The notes: generated by a model not told the origin, from the letters alone. A stretch of DNA of 64,000 nucleotides from UBA7672 sp030824255 (GCA_942493305.1 OW818686.1:1612001-1676000); one strand, 5' to 3'; shown: positions 14,247 to 22,570, counted from the stretch's first letter. Made by a program: numbers and translations.

Positions 14247-16543
14247 CCGAACAGGTGCCAGCCCTGCTGATCCGGTGAGAGGGCAGGCGCGGCAAGAGAA
14301 GCGGGATCGGCGTCCGCCAATGGCGCGGCGCCGGCGGGCATATCAACCCGTGCGTTCCACTGATCGAGCGTGAGCCCTGCCACGTCGAGGGCGACGAAGT
14401 TTCCGCCGGCATAGCCGAGCAGGGTGTCATCGACCTGGCCATCGCCATCGGCGTCGATGACGAAGAAGCCCGACCATGTGTGGCCGCCGAGCGAGAAGCG
14501 GTCTTCCTCGGGTCTGAAATCGAAGGCGACATCCCAGCCTGCGGCTGCGCCGAGATCGAACGTGTCGGCCCCCGCGCCAGCGGTCAGAACATCAATGCCT
14601 GCGCCCCCGACCAGGCGATCGTCGCCGTCGCCGCCGACGAGCCAGTCATCGCCATCGCCGCCTTCGAGCCGGTCTGCGCCCGCATTGCCGATGAGCGCGT
14701 CATTGCCCGCAGCGCCGCGAAGCAGGTTGTCGGATGCGTTGCCGAAAATGGTGTCCGCGCCGAATCCGCCGTGTACGCCCTCGATCGATTCCCAGAACAC
14801 GTCCCACACGCCGGCGGCGGAATAAACGCCGGCCGGCATGTCGATCCAGAGGTTCGCGGTCTGCGAGGCATAGGAGGCGAGGTCAACGCCATCGCCGCCG
14901 AGCAGCACGTTGACGCCAGCGCCGCCTTCCAGGAGATCGTCGCCAGCGAGCCCGACGAGCCAGTCGTCGCCCGCGGCGCCGTGAACGCCATTCGCGCCAT
15001 GATCGCCCACAAGCGTGTCGGCGAATGCGGAGCCTTCGAGGTTCTCGAACAGCAACAGGGTGTCGATGCCGGCGCCGAATGTATCCTGCGGCGTCGCGTA
15101 AAGCAGGCTGACCGTGACGCCGGCTGCAGCTCCGGCATAGCTGGCGATGTCTATGCCATCGCCGCCCTCCATCAGGTCGTCGCCCGCGCCGCCAAGGATG
15201 AGGTCATTCCCCTGTTCGCCGGCGAGGAGATCGTCGCCGTCGCCGCCGTCCAGCCAGTCATCTCCCAATCCGGCCACGACGGCATCGTCGCCGCCGAGCG
15301 CCAGGATCGTGTCATTGCCGGCACCGGCGAGCATGATGTCGCGCATGATGTCGCCTTCGAAATGCTCCGCCGTGTCGTCGCCCGCCCACTGGCGCGCAAG
15401 ATCGACGAGGCGATACTCGCCCCGCAAGTCACCGTTGTACCATTCGAAGCCCAGCGTTCCATCGCCCAGCGTGACGAGGTTCGGGGACTTTCCTTCGCTG
15501 ACAGCGATCGATGGCGTCAGGCGGTTGCCCTGCGCATCGAAGGCGGCGGCGCCGACGATCGTGTCGATGACGCCGTGCATCCACGTCACGACCAGTATGC
15601 CGTTCGGTAGTTCGGCAATCGCGGGGTTCGTCTGCGTTCCCACGCTGGCGTCTGAATTGGCGTGAATGATGCCGGTGCGCGGGCTGCCGTCCTGATTGTA
15701 GATGCGAAACGCGATGTCGTTGGATTCGGACGTATTCTGGACCGGATCGTACCGCGTGGTGCGCCAGGCAATTGCATAGCCGCCATCGCGGAGCGCGATG
15801 ACCTGCGGGTTAGCTTCGACCGACTGTCCTGCCGGAAGATCCGCCACCACGGCGGGCGGGGCGAAGGAGTGAATCTCGCTGCGCATGAAGCCGGTATTGC
15901 TGGTGGCGGCGATGACGAAGCGGCCATCATTCAGCGTCGCGATGGTCGAGCCATGCTGTGAAAAAGTGAGCCCGTTCCACGCCTCGTAGGCCAGCTGCTC
16001 TCCGGTGTCGGCATCCATGCGGACACGATGCAGCGTCGGGCCTGTGCCCATGCCCGGCTGGTCGCCGATGACCAGGATGATGTCGAAATCGCCCGACTGG
16101 GTCGCGATGATTTCCGGCGTCACCGTATTTGTCGGCTTGGCAATCACGACGGGGAACGGGACGGGATGCGGAGGCCCGTGCAGCGTAAGGTCTGCATTGA
16201 GAACCTGCAGGTTCAGGGTGGCCTCCGTATCGGTGAAGGTTTCCCAGACGACGCCGATCCGTCCATCGGCCGTCACCGCAACTGCGGGAGCAGGCGCGCC
16301 ATAAGCGTTCGGGGCTGTTGCGATGAGGACAGGTTCGCCTACCAGCGCGCCATCCTTGTCGATCTTCTGGAGATATACGTTAGGCTTCGCGCCCGGCGTG
16401 TCTGTTGCTGCCGCGGAATAAACGATAACCATGCCGCCGTCCGGCGTCGCGGCCGTGTCGGTGGATGTCCAGACTGCAGCGTTTTCCGCCGTGTAAGGCA
16501 GGATGCCGGTCTGCGCGTAAAAGCCGTAGCTGACTGTCGGCAT
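14243..16543 (-). CDS. RTX calcium-binding secreted protein with beta-propeller-like N-terminus, 766 aa
   Basis: The C-terminal half holds RTX nonapeptide repeats (GGxGxD), for example GGAGDDLMEGGDGID, in blocks at about residues 390-470, 510-560 and 590-660. These bind calcium after secretion by a type I exporter. The first 390 residues have spaced repeats of the type DGRFVIAATS, DGGYAIAWR, DGTLGFEWY followed by a turn, suggesting beta-propeller blades. There is no Sec signal peptide, as expected. The last 200 residues are nearly the same as in the next gene, including WSGFFVIDADGDGQVDDTLL, and both proteins end in WxxFG. GAGGGGG precedes the ATG. No HlyB/HlyD/TolC genes are in the window. 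Enzymatic activity is not evident. Confidence 0.85.
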   Translation of the reverse strand: MPTVSYGFYAQTGILPYTAENAAVWTSTDTAATPDGGMVIVYSAAATDTPGAKPNVYLQKIDKDGALVGEPVLIATAPNAYGAPAPAVAVTADGRIGVVWETFTDTEATLNLQVLNADLTLHGPPHPVPFPVVIAKPTNTVTPEIIATQSGDFDIILVIGDQPGMGTGPTLHRVRMDADTGEQLAYEAWNGLTFSQHGSTIATLNDGRFVIAATSNTGFMRSEIHSFAPPAVVADLPAGQSVEANPQVIALRDGGYAIAWRTTRYDPVQNTSESNDIAFRIYNQDGSPRTGIIHANSDASVGTQTNPAIAELPNGILVVTWMHGVIDTIVGAAAFDAQGNRLTPSIAVSEGKSPNLVTLGDGTLGFEWYNGDLRGEYRLVDLARQWAGDDTAEHFEGDIMRDIMLAGAGNDTILALGGDDAVVAGLGDDWLDGGDGDDLLAGEQGNDLILGGAGDDLMEGGDGIDIASYAGAAAGVTVSLLYATPQDTFGAGIDTLLLFENLEGSAFADTLVGDHGANGVHGAAGDDWLVGLAGDDLLEGGAGVNVLLGGDGVDLASYASQTANLWIDMPAGVYSAAGVWDVFWESIEGVHGGFGADTIFGNASDNLLRGAAGNDALIGNAGADRLEGGDGDDWLVGGDGDDRLVGGAGIDVLTAGAGADTFDLGAAAGWDVAFDFRPEEDRFSLGGHTWSGFFVIDADGDGQVDDTLLGYAGGNFVALDVAGLTLDQWNARVDMPAGAAPLADADPASLAAPALSPDQQGWHLFG

Positions 16544-16654
16544 CGTCGCCCCCTCTGCGCGTGCGCAGTCTAGAGGAGGCTATCCGTAGAGGAAAGGCAG
16601 ATTGGTCGGGCGCGGCCCGAAGCGCCCCCTGTTTCTTCGAGGCTTCTGCTGCGG

Positions 16655-18493
16655 CTATCCGAACATACCCCAGCCGGACGGCTCGTCCTGCGCGATAGCC
16701 GGCAGATCCGTGTCCAGCGCGCGCGTGTCGTTGAAGGATTTCGAGAGCGGCGGGGCGTCGGGCTGCCAGTCGTCTGCGAAGGCGGCCAGCGGATCATCCG
16801 CCATCGTTTTCTCGCCCGCCACGGCGCTCGCGGGCGCAACGACCAGCGCATTCCATTGCGCGAGTGTAAGGCCCGCAACGTTGAGAGCGACGAAGTTGCC
16901 GCCGGCATAGCCGAGCAGCGTGTCGTCGGTCTGGCCATCGTTATCGGCGTCGATGGTGAAGAAGCCGGACCAGGTGTGGCCGCCAAGCGAGACGCGATCC
17001 TGCGCGGTGTTGAAATCGAAGGCGACATCCCAACCGGCAGTGGCGCCGAGATCGAACGTGTCGGCGCCGGCGCCGCCGGTCAGGACATCCACGCCCGCGC
17101 CGCCGACGAGACGATCATCGCCATCGCCTCCGACGAGCCAGTCGTCACCGAGGCCGCCCTCGAGACGATCATTGCCGCCATTGCCGATCAGGGCGTCCCG
17201 CCCATCGCCGCCGCGCAGCGTGTTGTTCGCCGTATTGCCGAAAATCGAGTCGTTGCCTGAACCGCCGACCACGCCCTCGAGCGAAGCATCGAACACGTCC
17301 CATACACCCGCCGCCGAGTAGACCCCGGCGGAAAGGTTGATCCAGAGGCTCGCGGACTGCAGGGAGTAGGAGGCGAGGTCGAGGCCGTCGCCACCGATCA
17401 GCATGTTCGTGCCGGCGCCGCCTTCGAGGACGTCATCGCCGCCGCCGCCGACAAGCCAGTCATTTCCGCCGAAGCCGTAAAGCACGTCATTGCCGACATT
17501 GCCCGACAGCACGTCCGTCAGGGCGTTGATGGCGCTGCCGGAGAGAATGTCGTCGCCGCCGCCGCCATGCGCGTTGAGGCTGCCGGTCAGGGTGGTGATG
17601 TGTTCGTTGATGGCCGAGCCGAGGAAGTCGACATTGCCGGTGGCGATGTTGATGGCGAGCTGCTCGACATTGCTGATCGTGTTGAAGTCCGGCAGCAGAT
17701 AGACGCTGCCGTTGTTGGCGAGATCCCGGAAGTCATATGAGCCCGATGTCGTGGTGTTGACGGTGACGCGATCAAAGCCTGCGCCGCCGTCGAAACTGCT
17801 GCCGGGGACGTTCATCGTTCCCTGATCGTCGCCGGCGCCGCCATACATGTATTGCAGGCCTGCGGAGGTGCTGCCGAGGATGTCGTTGCCACCGCCGCCA
17901 TCGAGCGTGTTGGTGCCGGTGGAGCCGTCAAGCACGTCGTCGCCGCCCATGCCGTGCAGGTTGTCGTCGCCCGCGCCGCCCGAGATCGAGTCGTTGGTGG
18001 TCGTGCCATAGACGATGTCGTCGCCTTCGGTCATGGCGAGGAATTCGAGCTGTTCGATACCGGAAATCTGCGCGCCATTGGCCGTAAGCGTATAGCTGTC
18101 GCCGGCGCCGGGCGTGATGCCGGGCACGAAGATCGTGCCGCCGGCCTCGACGATGCGCATGTCGAAGATCAGTCCGGTGGGAGAGGCGAGGCCGAGCGTA
18201 AGGCGGTCGAAACCAGCGCCGCCATGAATGCTGTCGCCGATGTAGGCGATGATGCGGTCATTGCCATTGCCGCCGTTCAGGGTGTCGCCGTGCCGGTCGT
18301 GCGTGTGTGAAACCGTGCCATCGGGATTGAAGACGGTGATGCCATCAAGGAGCAGGTCGTCGCCTTCGCCGCCATTGAGCGTGTCCGCGCCATTGCCGCC
18401 GCCGAGACGGTCATTGCCGCCGAGGCCGTTGATCGTGTCATTCTCGTCCGCGCCGGGGATGGAATCCGGACCGGGTGTGCCATCAATCAACAT
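16655..18493 (-). CDS. RTX calcium-binding secreted protein, 612 aa
   Basis: It begins directly with RTX-like repeats (NGLGGNDRLGGGNGADTLNG) and is almost entirely repeat-based, with two spacer regions (about 95-150 and 210-300) that read as beta-roll or beta-helix linkers. The C-terminal module (about residues 360-560) closely matches that of the neighbouring RTX protein: SLWINLSAGVYSAAGVWDVF, then LVGGDGDDRLVGGAG, then TWSGFFTIDADNDGQ. An acidic, poorly conserved stretch then leads to the end GWGMFG. There is no signal peptide, so type I export is inferred. A gap of about 110 bases separates it from the downstream RTX gene, so the two may be one transcription unit. Calcium-dependent folding outside the cell is known for the repeat family; the role (adhesin or surface protein) is a guess. 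Confidence 0.82.
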   Translation of the reverse strand: MLIDGTPGPDSIPGADENDTINGLGGNDRLGGGNGADTLNGGEGDDLLLDGITVFNPDGTVSHTHDRHGDTLNGGNGNDRIIAYIGDSIHGGAGFDRLTLGLASPTGLIFDMRIVEAGGTIFVPGITPGAGDSYTLTANGAQISGIEQLEFLAMTEGDDIVYGTTTNDSISGGAGDDNLHGMGGDDVLDGSTGTNTLDGGGGNDILGSTSAGLQYMYGGAGDDQGTMNVPGSSFDGGAGFDRVTVNTTTSGSYDFRDLANNGSVYLLPDFNTISNVEQLAINIATGNVDFLGSAINEHITTLTGSLNAHGGGGDDILSGSAINALTDVLSGNVGNDVLYGFGGNDWLVGGGGDDVLEGGAGTNMLIGGDGLDLASYSLQSASLWINLSAGVYSAAGVWDVFDASLEGVVGGSGNDSIFGNTANNTLRGGDGRDALIGNGGNDRLEGGLGDDWLVGGDGDDRLVGGAGVDVLTGGAGADTFDLGATAGWDVAFDFNTAQDRVSLGGHTWSGFFTIDADNDGQTDDTLLGYAGGNFVALNVAGLTLAQWNALVVAPASAVAGEKTMADDPLAAFADDWQPDAPPLSKSFNDTRALDTDLPAIAQDEPSGWGMFG

Positions 18494-18778
18494 TCATTCG
18501 ATCCTGAGCGTTTGCCGCTGGGCTGGTTTGTGTCTGCGGACCTTCAGATAGGTCGAACGCGGGAACAAGCCAGCAGCTGCAGGTGGCGCTCGCGATGCGT
18601 TGACTGCCAAGGGCGCGCATGCGCTATACTTGCATAAATATAACGGTGACATTGCCGTTGCGACAGGAGGCTCGCGGGTGCGTGATGCAGCCAGCAGCTG
18701 TATGCAACGGCAAAAGGCACTAGGTAGTGGGTAGACATTGGCGGGCCGACCCGCGGGGCTTCTGGAGAAACTGTACAC
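18494..18778. promoter_or_regulatory. Divergent intergenic region (RTX protein / sugar dehydrogenase)
   Basis: This 285-base region separates divergent genes. A plus-strand promoter candidate is TTGACT (18600-18605) with TATACT (18625-18630), though the 19-base spacing is long. The 12-mer AGCCAGCAGCTG occurs twice as a direct repeat, at 18568-18579 and 18689-18700. No small gene is evident. Confidence 0.4.
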
Positions 18779-20014
18779 ATGCGCATTCGCCTTGCCGCTC
18801 TTGTATCTGCTGCAGTGGTCGCCGTTGGCGCGAGCGTCGCGGCCGTGGCGCAACCGCCGGCGGAGACGCGTGACGGCAACAAGGCGGGGCACAAGCCTGC
18901 CTTTGCCGGACAGACGCGTGCGCCTGCGCTCACGACCGACACCCGGTATGAGGTGAAGGAAGTCGTGGCCTCGGGTCTTGCGAGTCCTTGGGCGGTGGAA
19001 TTTCTTCCTGGCGGCAAGTATCTGATTACAGAGCGGCTCGCCGGTCAGTTCCGCATCGCGGATGCGGCGGGCAAGCTGTCGCCGCCGATCAAGGATGGCG
19101 TGCCGGCGGTGGTCGCACTCGGGCAGGGCGGCCTGCTGGATGTCGCGCTCGATCCGAACTTCGCGACCAACAAGACGATCTACTGGAGCTATGCCGAGCC
19201 CAAGAGCGACGGCGCCAACAACACCGCAGTTGCGAAAGGCGTCCTGGTCGATGGCGCGCAACCGCGGATCGAGAAGGTGCAGGTCATCTGGCGTCAGACG
19301 CCGGCCCTGCAGTCCAACCTGCATTTCGGATCGCGCCTGGTATTTGCGAAGGACGGCACGCTGTTCGTGACGCTGGGCGAGCGCTCGGTGCGTCCGGGTC
19401 GCATGCAGAGCCAGGACCTGCAGAGCGGGCTGGGCAAGATCGTGCGGATCAACACGGACGGCTCGATCCCGAAGGACAACCCGTTTGTCAGCCAGAAAAG
19501 CAACGCGCTGCCGGAAATCTGGTCCTACGGCCATCGCAATGTGCAGGGCGCGTTCCTGCATCCCACAACAGGCGAACTGTGGGAGCTGGAGCATGGTCCG
19601 CAGGGCGGCGACGAGATCAACATCGCGCGCAAGGGCAAGGATTATGGCTGGCCGACCATCACCTATGGCGTGGAGTATGGCGGCGCTCACACGAAGATCG
19701 GCGAAGGCGCGGCGAAGGCTGGCATGGAGCAGCCGCTCTACTACTGGGACCCGGTGATCGCACCGGGAGGGCTGGCCTATTACAACGGCGACCTGTTCCC
19801 GAAATGGAAGGGCAATGTATTCGCCGCCGGCCTCAACTCGAGCTTCGTGGCGCGTCTGACGGTGGACGGCGAGAAGGTGACGGGCGAGGAGCGCTTCAAG
19901 TTCTCCGATCGCAATGAACGCTTCCGCGACATCAATGTCGGACCGGACGGCGCGATCTATCTTCTGACAGACGGGCCCAATGGCCGTCTGCTGAAGATCG
20001 TGCCGAAGACCTGA
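18779..20014 (+). CDS. PQQ-dependent soluble aldose sugar dehydrogenase-like protein, 411 aa
   Basis: A periplasmic six-bladed propeller of the glucose/sorbosone dehydrogenase family (YliI/Asd type), which oxidises aldose sugars using PQQ. A signal peptide ends near AAVAQPPA (about residue 26). Family markers are SPWAVEFLPGGKYLITER, the LHFGSRLVF histidine segment, GERSVRPGRMQSQDLQSGLG, then the active-site run SYGHRNVQGAFLHP and ELEHGPQGGDEIN. The end (FRDINVGPDGAIYLLTDGPN) is typical of the last blade. GGAG lies about 11 bases before the ATG. A PEBP gene follows after 44 bases on the same strand. No PQQ biosynthesis genes are in the window, so the cofactor must come from elsewhere. Confidence 0.9.
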   Translation: MRIRLAALVSAAVVAVGASVAAVAQPPAETRDGNKAGHKPAFAGQTRAPALTTDTRYEVKEVVASGLASPWAVEFLPGGKYLITERLAGQFRIADAAGKLSPPIKDGVPAVVALGQGGLLDVALDPNFATNKTIYWSYAEPKSDGANNTAVAKGVLVDGAQPRIEKVQVIWRQTPALQSNLHFGSRLVFAKDGTLFVTLGERSVRPGRMQSQDLQSGLGKIVRINTDGSIPKDNPFVSQKSNALPEIWSYGHRNVQGAFLHPTTGELWELEHGPQGGDEINIARKGKDYGWPTITYGVEYGGAHTKIGEGAAKAGMEQPLYYWDPVIAPGGLAYYNGDLFPKWKGNVFAAGLNSSFVARLTVDGEKVTGEERFKFSDRNERFRDINVGPDGAIYLLTDGPNGRLLKIVPKT

Positions 20015-20058
20015 AACCGGACGAACGACGACAACAAGAAACCAAAGGGAGTAACGCG

Positions 20059-20679
20059 ATGAGGAAGCTTTTCGTGACGATGGCCTGCGCGGCAATGCTG
20101 GCGGGGCCCGCGCTGGCGCAAGGCGCGCCGCCGCCGCCCGAAGTGGAAGCGGGCAAGGACCTGATGGCGTTGGCGACCCTGCCAGCCAAGGGCGGCGCCA
20201 AGCTCGACGTGACGACGGCGGGCTGGAAGCATGGCGAGGATATCGCGTTCAAGTACACGCAGTACGAGGGCAACGAGTTTCCCGGCCTGACCTGGAGCGC
20301 AGGGCCGGCGGGCACCAAGAGCTATGCGATCATCATGCAGGACACGGATTTCGTGGCGCGGGGCTCGCCGATCCTGCACTGGTCTGTGGTGAACGTTCCG
20401 GCGAACGTCACGTCGCTGCCGGCGGGCATGAAGCCTGAAGAGAAGCCTGCTGAGGCGATCTACGGGCCGAACTACAAGGGGGCGGCGCAGCCCTATCTCG
20501 GCCCACGCACGCCGCCGGGGCCGAAGCACCGCTATCACATGCAGGTTCTGGCGCTGGACACGGTGCTGCCGGCGGACTTCGCGCCGAAGAGCTATGCCGA
20601 GCTGATCGAGCCGCTGAAAGGCCATGTGCTGGCCAGCGGTTCCGTGGTCGGGCTGGGGCAAGAGAAGAAGGCGCAATGA
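20059..20679 (+). CDS. Exported YbhB/YbcL-type phosphatidylethanolamine-binding protein (PEBP), 206 aa
   Basis: Family members are related to Raf kinase inhibitor protein and bind anionic ligands in a small pocket. A Sec signal peptide (MRKLFVTMACAAMLAGPALA) is at the start. The ligand-pocket motifs are AIIMQDTDF, ILHWSVVNVPA and GPRTPPGPKHRYHMQVLALD. The length of about 186 residues after cleavage fits the bacterial family. AGGGAG lies seven bases before the ATG. It follows the sugar dehydrogenase gene by 44 bases and is probably co-transcribed. The function in bacteria is unknown. Confidence 0.9.
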   Translation: MRKLFVTMACAAMLAGPALAQGAPPPPEVEAGKDLMALATLPAKGGAKLDVTTAGWKHGEDIAFKYTQYEGNEFPGLTWSAGPAGTKSYAIIMQDTDFVARGSPILHWSVVNVPANVTSLPAGMKPEEKPAEAIYGPNYKGAAQPYLGPRTPPGPKHRYHMQVLALDTVLPADFAPKSYAELIEPLKGHVLASGSVVGLGQEKKAQ

Positions 20680-20728
20680 TCGGCGCGTGAGCCCGGCCAG
20701 TTGCGGCTGGGCTCACGGCATCCGATCA
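20677..20728. terminator. Long hairpin between convergent genes, using both stop codons
   Basis: The outer arms TGATCGG (20677-20683) and CCGATCA (20722-20728) contain the stop codons of the PEBP gene and of ohr. The inner arms are CGTGAGCCC (20686-20694) and GGGCTCACG (20709-20717), with further pairing towards the loop. There is no T-run, so Rho-independent action is uncertain. Confidence 0.6.
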
Positions 20729-21160
20729 GACGACGTTCAGCGCCACGTCGATGTTGTTGCGTGTGGCGTTGGAGTAGGGGCAAATCTCGTGCGCTTCGGC
20801 GACGAGGGCCTCTGCGGCGGCGCGGTCCAAGCCCGGAAGCGAGACATCCAGCTTCACAGTGAGACCGAAGCCCTTGGGCTCACGCGGGCCGATTCCGACC
20901 GTGGCTGAAACGGAGGCGTCGGCGGGGACTTTGGCATGCTTGCCGCCGGCGGAGGCGGCCTTCAGCGCGCCGATGAAGCAGGCGGCGTAACCTGCCGCGA
21001 AGAGTTGTTCCGGGTTGTTGCCCTTGCCGGCGCCGCCCAGTTCCTTCGGCAGGCCGAGCGCGACCTCGAATGTGCCGTCATTCGTGCGGGCGGAGCCATC
21101 GCGGCCGCCGGTAGCGGTGGCGGTGGTGGTGTAGAGGACTTTGACGGCGCTGGTGCTCAT
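20726..21160 (-). CDS. ohr: Organic hydroperoxide resistance protein (OsmC/Ohr family), 144 aa
   Basis: A thiol peroxidase that reduces organic hydroperoxides. The two catalytic cysteines are C61 (YAACFIGAL) and C127 (HEICPYSNATR), the Ohr arrangement. The conserved arginine at about residue 20 (GGRDGSART) and NPEQLFAAGYAACF are also present. The length is normal. AAGGA lies about seven bases before the ATG. It is divergent from a MarR-type gene with the OhrR cysteine, and the intergenic region carries repeated AATCG/CGATT half-sites. It is therefore probably repressed by OhrR and induced by organic peroxides; regulation is known for the family and inferred here. Confidence 0.95.
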   Translation of the reverse strand: MSTSAVKVLYTTTATATGGRDGSARTNDGTFEVALGLPKELGGAGKGNNPEQLFAAGYAACFIGALKAASAGGKHAKVPADASVSATVGIGPREPKGFGLTVKLDVSLPGLDRAAAEALVAEAHEICPYSNATRNNIDVALNVV

Positions 21161-21184
21161 AGGACGTTCCTTCTGGCGAGCTAT

Positions 21185-21214
21185 AAATCGTTGGCGATTT
21201 GATCGTGTGCGATT
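21185..21214. promoter_or_regulatory. Candidate OhrR operator near ohr
   Basis: AAATCG-ttgg-CGATTT (21185-21190 and 21195-21200) is an inverted repeat just upstream of ohr. A second, ATCG-tgtg-CGAT, follows at 21202-21213. The half-site AATCG/CGATT recurs in the second cluster at 21250-21270. Confidence 0.6.
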
Positions 21215-21249
21215 GAATATGGCTCCCAGCCGCGGGGCGTCAACCCCTT

Positions 21250-21270
21250 GCGATTTAATCGCGCGCGATT
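21250..21270. promoter_or_regulatory. Candidate OhrR operator at the ohrR start
   Basis: GCGATT-t-AATCGC (21250-21262) overlaps AATCG-cgcg-CGATT (21257-21270). It lies 12 bases before the ohrR start codon, a position that would allow autorepression. The half-sites match those near ohr. Confidence 0.6.
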
Positions 21271-21282
21271 TATTTTGATGGC

Positions 21283-21750
21283 ATGACCAAGAAACGCGAT
21301 TCCGCTGGTGCTGCGGGCATCCAGCCGCTGCTGGACCAGTCTCTCTGCTTTGCTGTCTATTCGGCCGGCCTGGCCTTCAACCGGCTCTACAAGCCGATGC
21401 TCGAGGAGATGGGGCTGACCTATCCGCAGTACCTTGTGATGATGGCGCTGTGGGAGAAGGACGGGCAGGGCGTGGGGGAGCTCGGCGATCTGCTGTTTCT
21501 TGAATCCAACACGCTGACACCGCTGATCAAGCGGCTGGAAGCGGCAGGCCTGGTGAAGCGGGCGCGCGACGCGGAGGACGAACGGCAGGTGCGCGTGACG
21601 CTGACCGCCAGGGGGCGCGAGCTGGTGAAGCAGGCGTCCTGCGTACCGCAAAAAGTGCTCGATGCGTCCGGGCTGAACGCGGAGCAGGCGGTGCGGCTGC
21701 GGGACTCGGTGGCGGGGTTGCGGGACAAGCTGCGGGAGGCGGCGGAGTAG
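21283..21750 (+). CDS. ohrR: MarR-family organic peroxide sensor/repressor, 155 aa
   Basis: A winged-helix repressor of the OhrR subgroup. The redox cysteine is C22 in LDQSLCFAVYSA, a conserved N-terminal position whose oxidation releases DNA in OhrR. The following YKPMLEEMGLTYPQYLVM contains tyrosines that usually bond to this cysteine. The recognition region is LESNTLTPLIKRLEAAGLV, and the wing reads DERQVRVTLTARG. A second Cys (C117 region, KQASCVPQK) is present, so a two-cysteine mechanism is possible. It is divergent from ohr with palindromic operators between. The next gene (HAD) is on the opposite strand, four bases from this stop. Confidence 0.93.
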   Translation: MTKKRDSAGAAGIQPLLDQSLCFAVYSAGLAFNRLYKPMLEEMGLTYPQYLVMMALWEKDGQGVGELGDLLFLESNTLTPLIKRLEAAGLVKRARDAEDERQVRVTLTARGRELVKQASCVPQKVLDASGLNAEQAVRLRDSVAGLRDKLREAAE

Positions 21751-21754
21751 GAGC

Positions 21755-22450
21755 CTAGGCGAGCTCGTCGAGCCAGCGCGTGACGAGCGAGAGCGTTTCG
21801 ACTTCGCGGTATTTCGGATGGCCTTCGGGTTTGTCGGCGCGCTCCATCTCCCAGACCAGCGGATAGGGGACGAGGGCGGCGTAACCCCCGGCTTCGAGCA
21901 TCGGGAGAATGTCCGACTTCACGGAGTTGCCGGTCATCACGGATGTCTCGGCGCTGCCGCCATGGCGGGTGAAGGCTTTCGTGTAGATGTCGGCGGTCTT
22001 TTCCGAGACGATCTCGACGCCGGAGAAGTGCGAGCCGAGGCCGGAGGCGGCGAGTTTCGATTCCTGGTGGAAGAGGTCGCCCTTGGTGATGAGGACGAGG
22101 CGCGCGCGTTCCTTGAGCTGTTTCAGTGCGTCCTCGACGCCCGGCAGGGGCTCCATCGGGTGCGTCATCATCTCGCGGCCAGCATCCAGAATATCCCTGA
22201 GCGCCTTCGTGGAGACGGCGCCGTCGCTGACTTCGAGGGCGGTCTGCAGCATGGAAAGCGTGAAGCCCTTGGCGCCATAGCCATAGGTCTTGATGTTGGC
22301 GCGTTCGATGGCTGCAAGGCGCGCCTCGAGCGCATCCTCATCGGCGAATTCACCAAGCAATTCGTTGAATCGCTTGTGAGTCAGCCGGAAGACTGGCTCG
22401 TTGTGCCAGAGCGTATCGTCCGCATCGATGCCAATGATCTTGATGGTCAT
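21755..22450 (-). CDS. HAD-superfamily hydrolase, 231 aa
   Basis: A haloacid-dehalogenase-fold phosphatase candidate. Motif I is IIGIDADDTLWHN at the N-terminus, with the nucleophile Asp followed by D at +2. Motif II is LITKGD, motif III has the conserved Lys (near FSGVEIVSEK), and motif IV is GNSVKSDILPMLEAG. The cap is C1 type (helical, about residues 20-95). The ATG at 22450 is chosen for closeness to motif I; an ATG four codons upstream is possible, and neither has a strong ribosome-binding site. It is divergent from the TonB receptor of the phytase locus, with a Pho-box-like element between, so it may also answer to phosphate limitation. The substrate is unknown. Confidence 0.85.
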   Translation of the reverse strand: MTIKIIGIDADDTLWHNEPVFRLTHKRFNELLGEFADEDALEARLAAIERANIKTYGYGAKGFTLSMLQTALEVSDGAVSTKALRDILDAGREMMTHPMEPLPGVEDALKQLKERARLVLITKGDLFHQESKLAASGLGSHFSGVEIVSEKTADIYTKAFTRHGGSAETSVMTGNSVKSDILPMLEAGGYAALVPYPLVWEMERADKPEGHPKYREVETLSLVTRWLDELA

Positions 22451-22530
22451 GGCGCGCGTCATACCGCCGTCATGTGACTGTCGCAATCGCCCAGGCGCAT
22501 GACGGTGTGGCCCCAAAACACCGCATCTCA

Positions 22531-22570
22531 GTGTCACGCAACCTAAACAATTCTGTCGGGTGATTGTCAC
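22531..22570 (+). promoter_or_regulatory. Candidate Pho box upstream of the TonB receptor-phytase genes
   Basis: CTGTCGG (22553-22559), a four-base spacer and TTGTCAC (22564-22570) match the two-direct-repeat plan of the PhoB site (7-4-7, period 11). A further GTGTCAC lies at 22531-22537, exactly two periods upstream of CTGTCGG. The element ends about 50 bases before the receptor ATG. Confidence 0.6.

Noticed and set aside
14600..15400. Short-period repeats as a possible CRISPR or satellite
   Set aside because: The periodicity is the 27-base coding repeat of RTX nonapeptides, not a separate repeat array.
18494..20095. Long minus-strand frame of 533 codons
   Set aside because: It covers the sugar dehydrogenase gene on the other strand and reads as Arg/His-rich text typical of a GC-rich shadow frame; the plus-strand gene has clear family motifs and a signal peptide.
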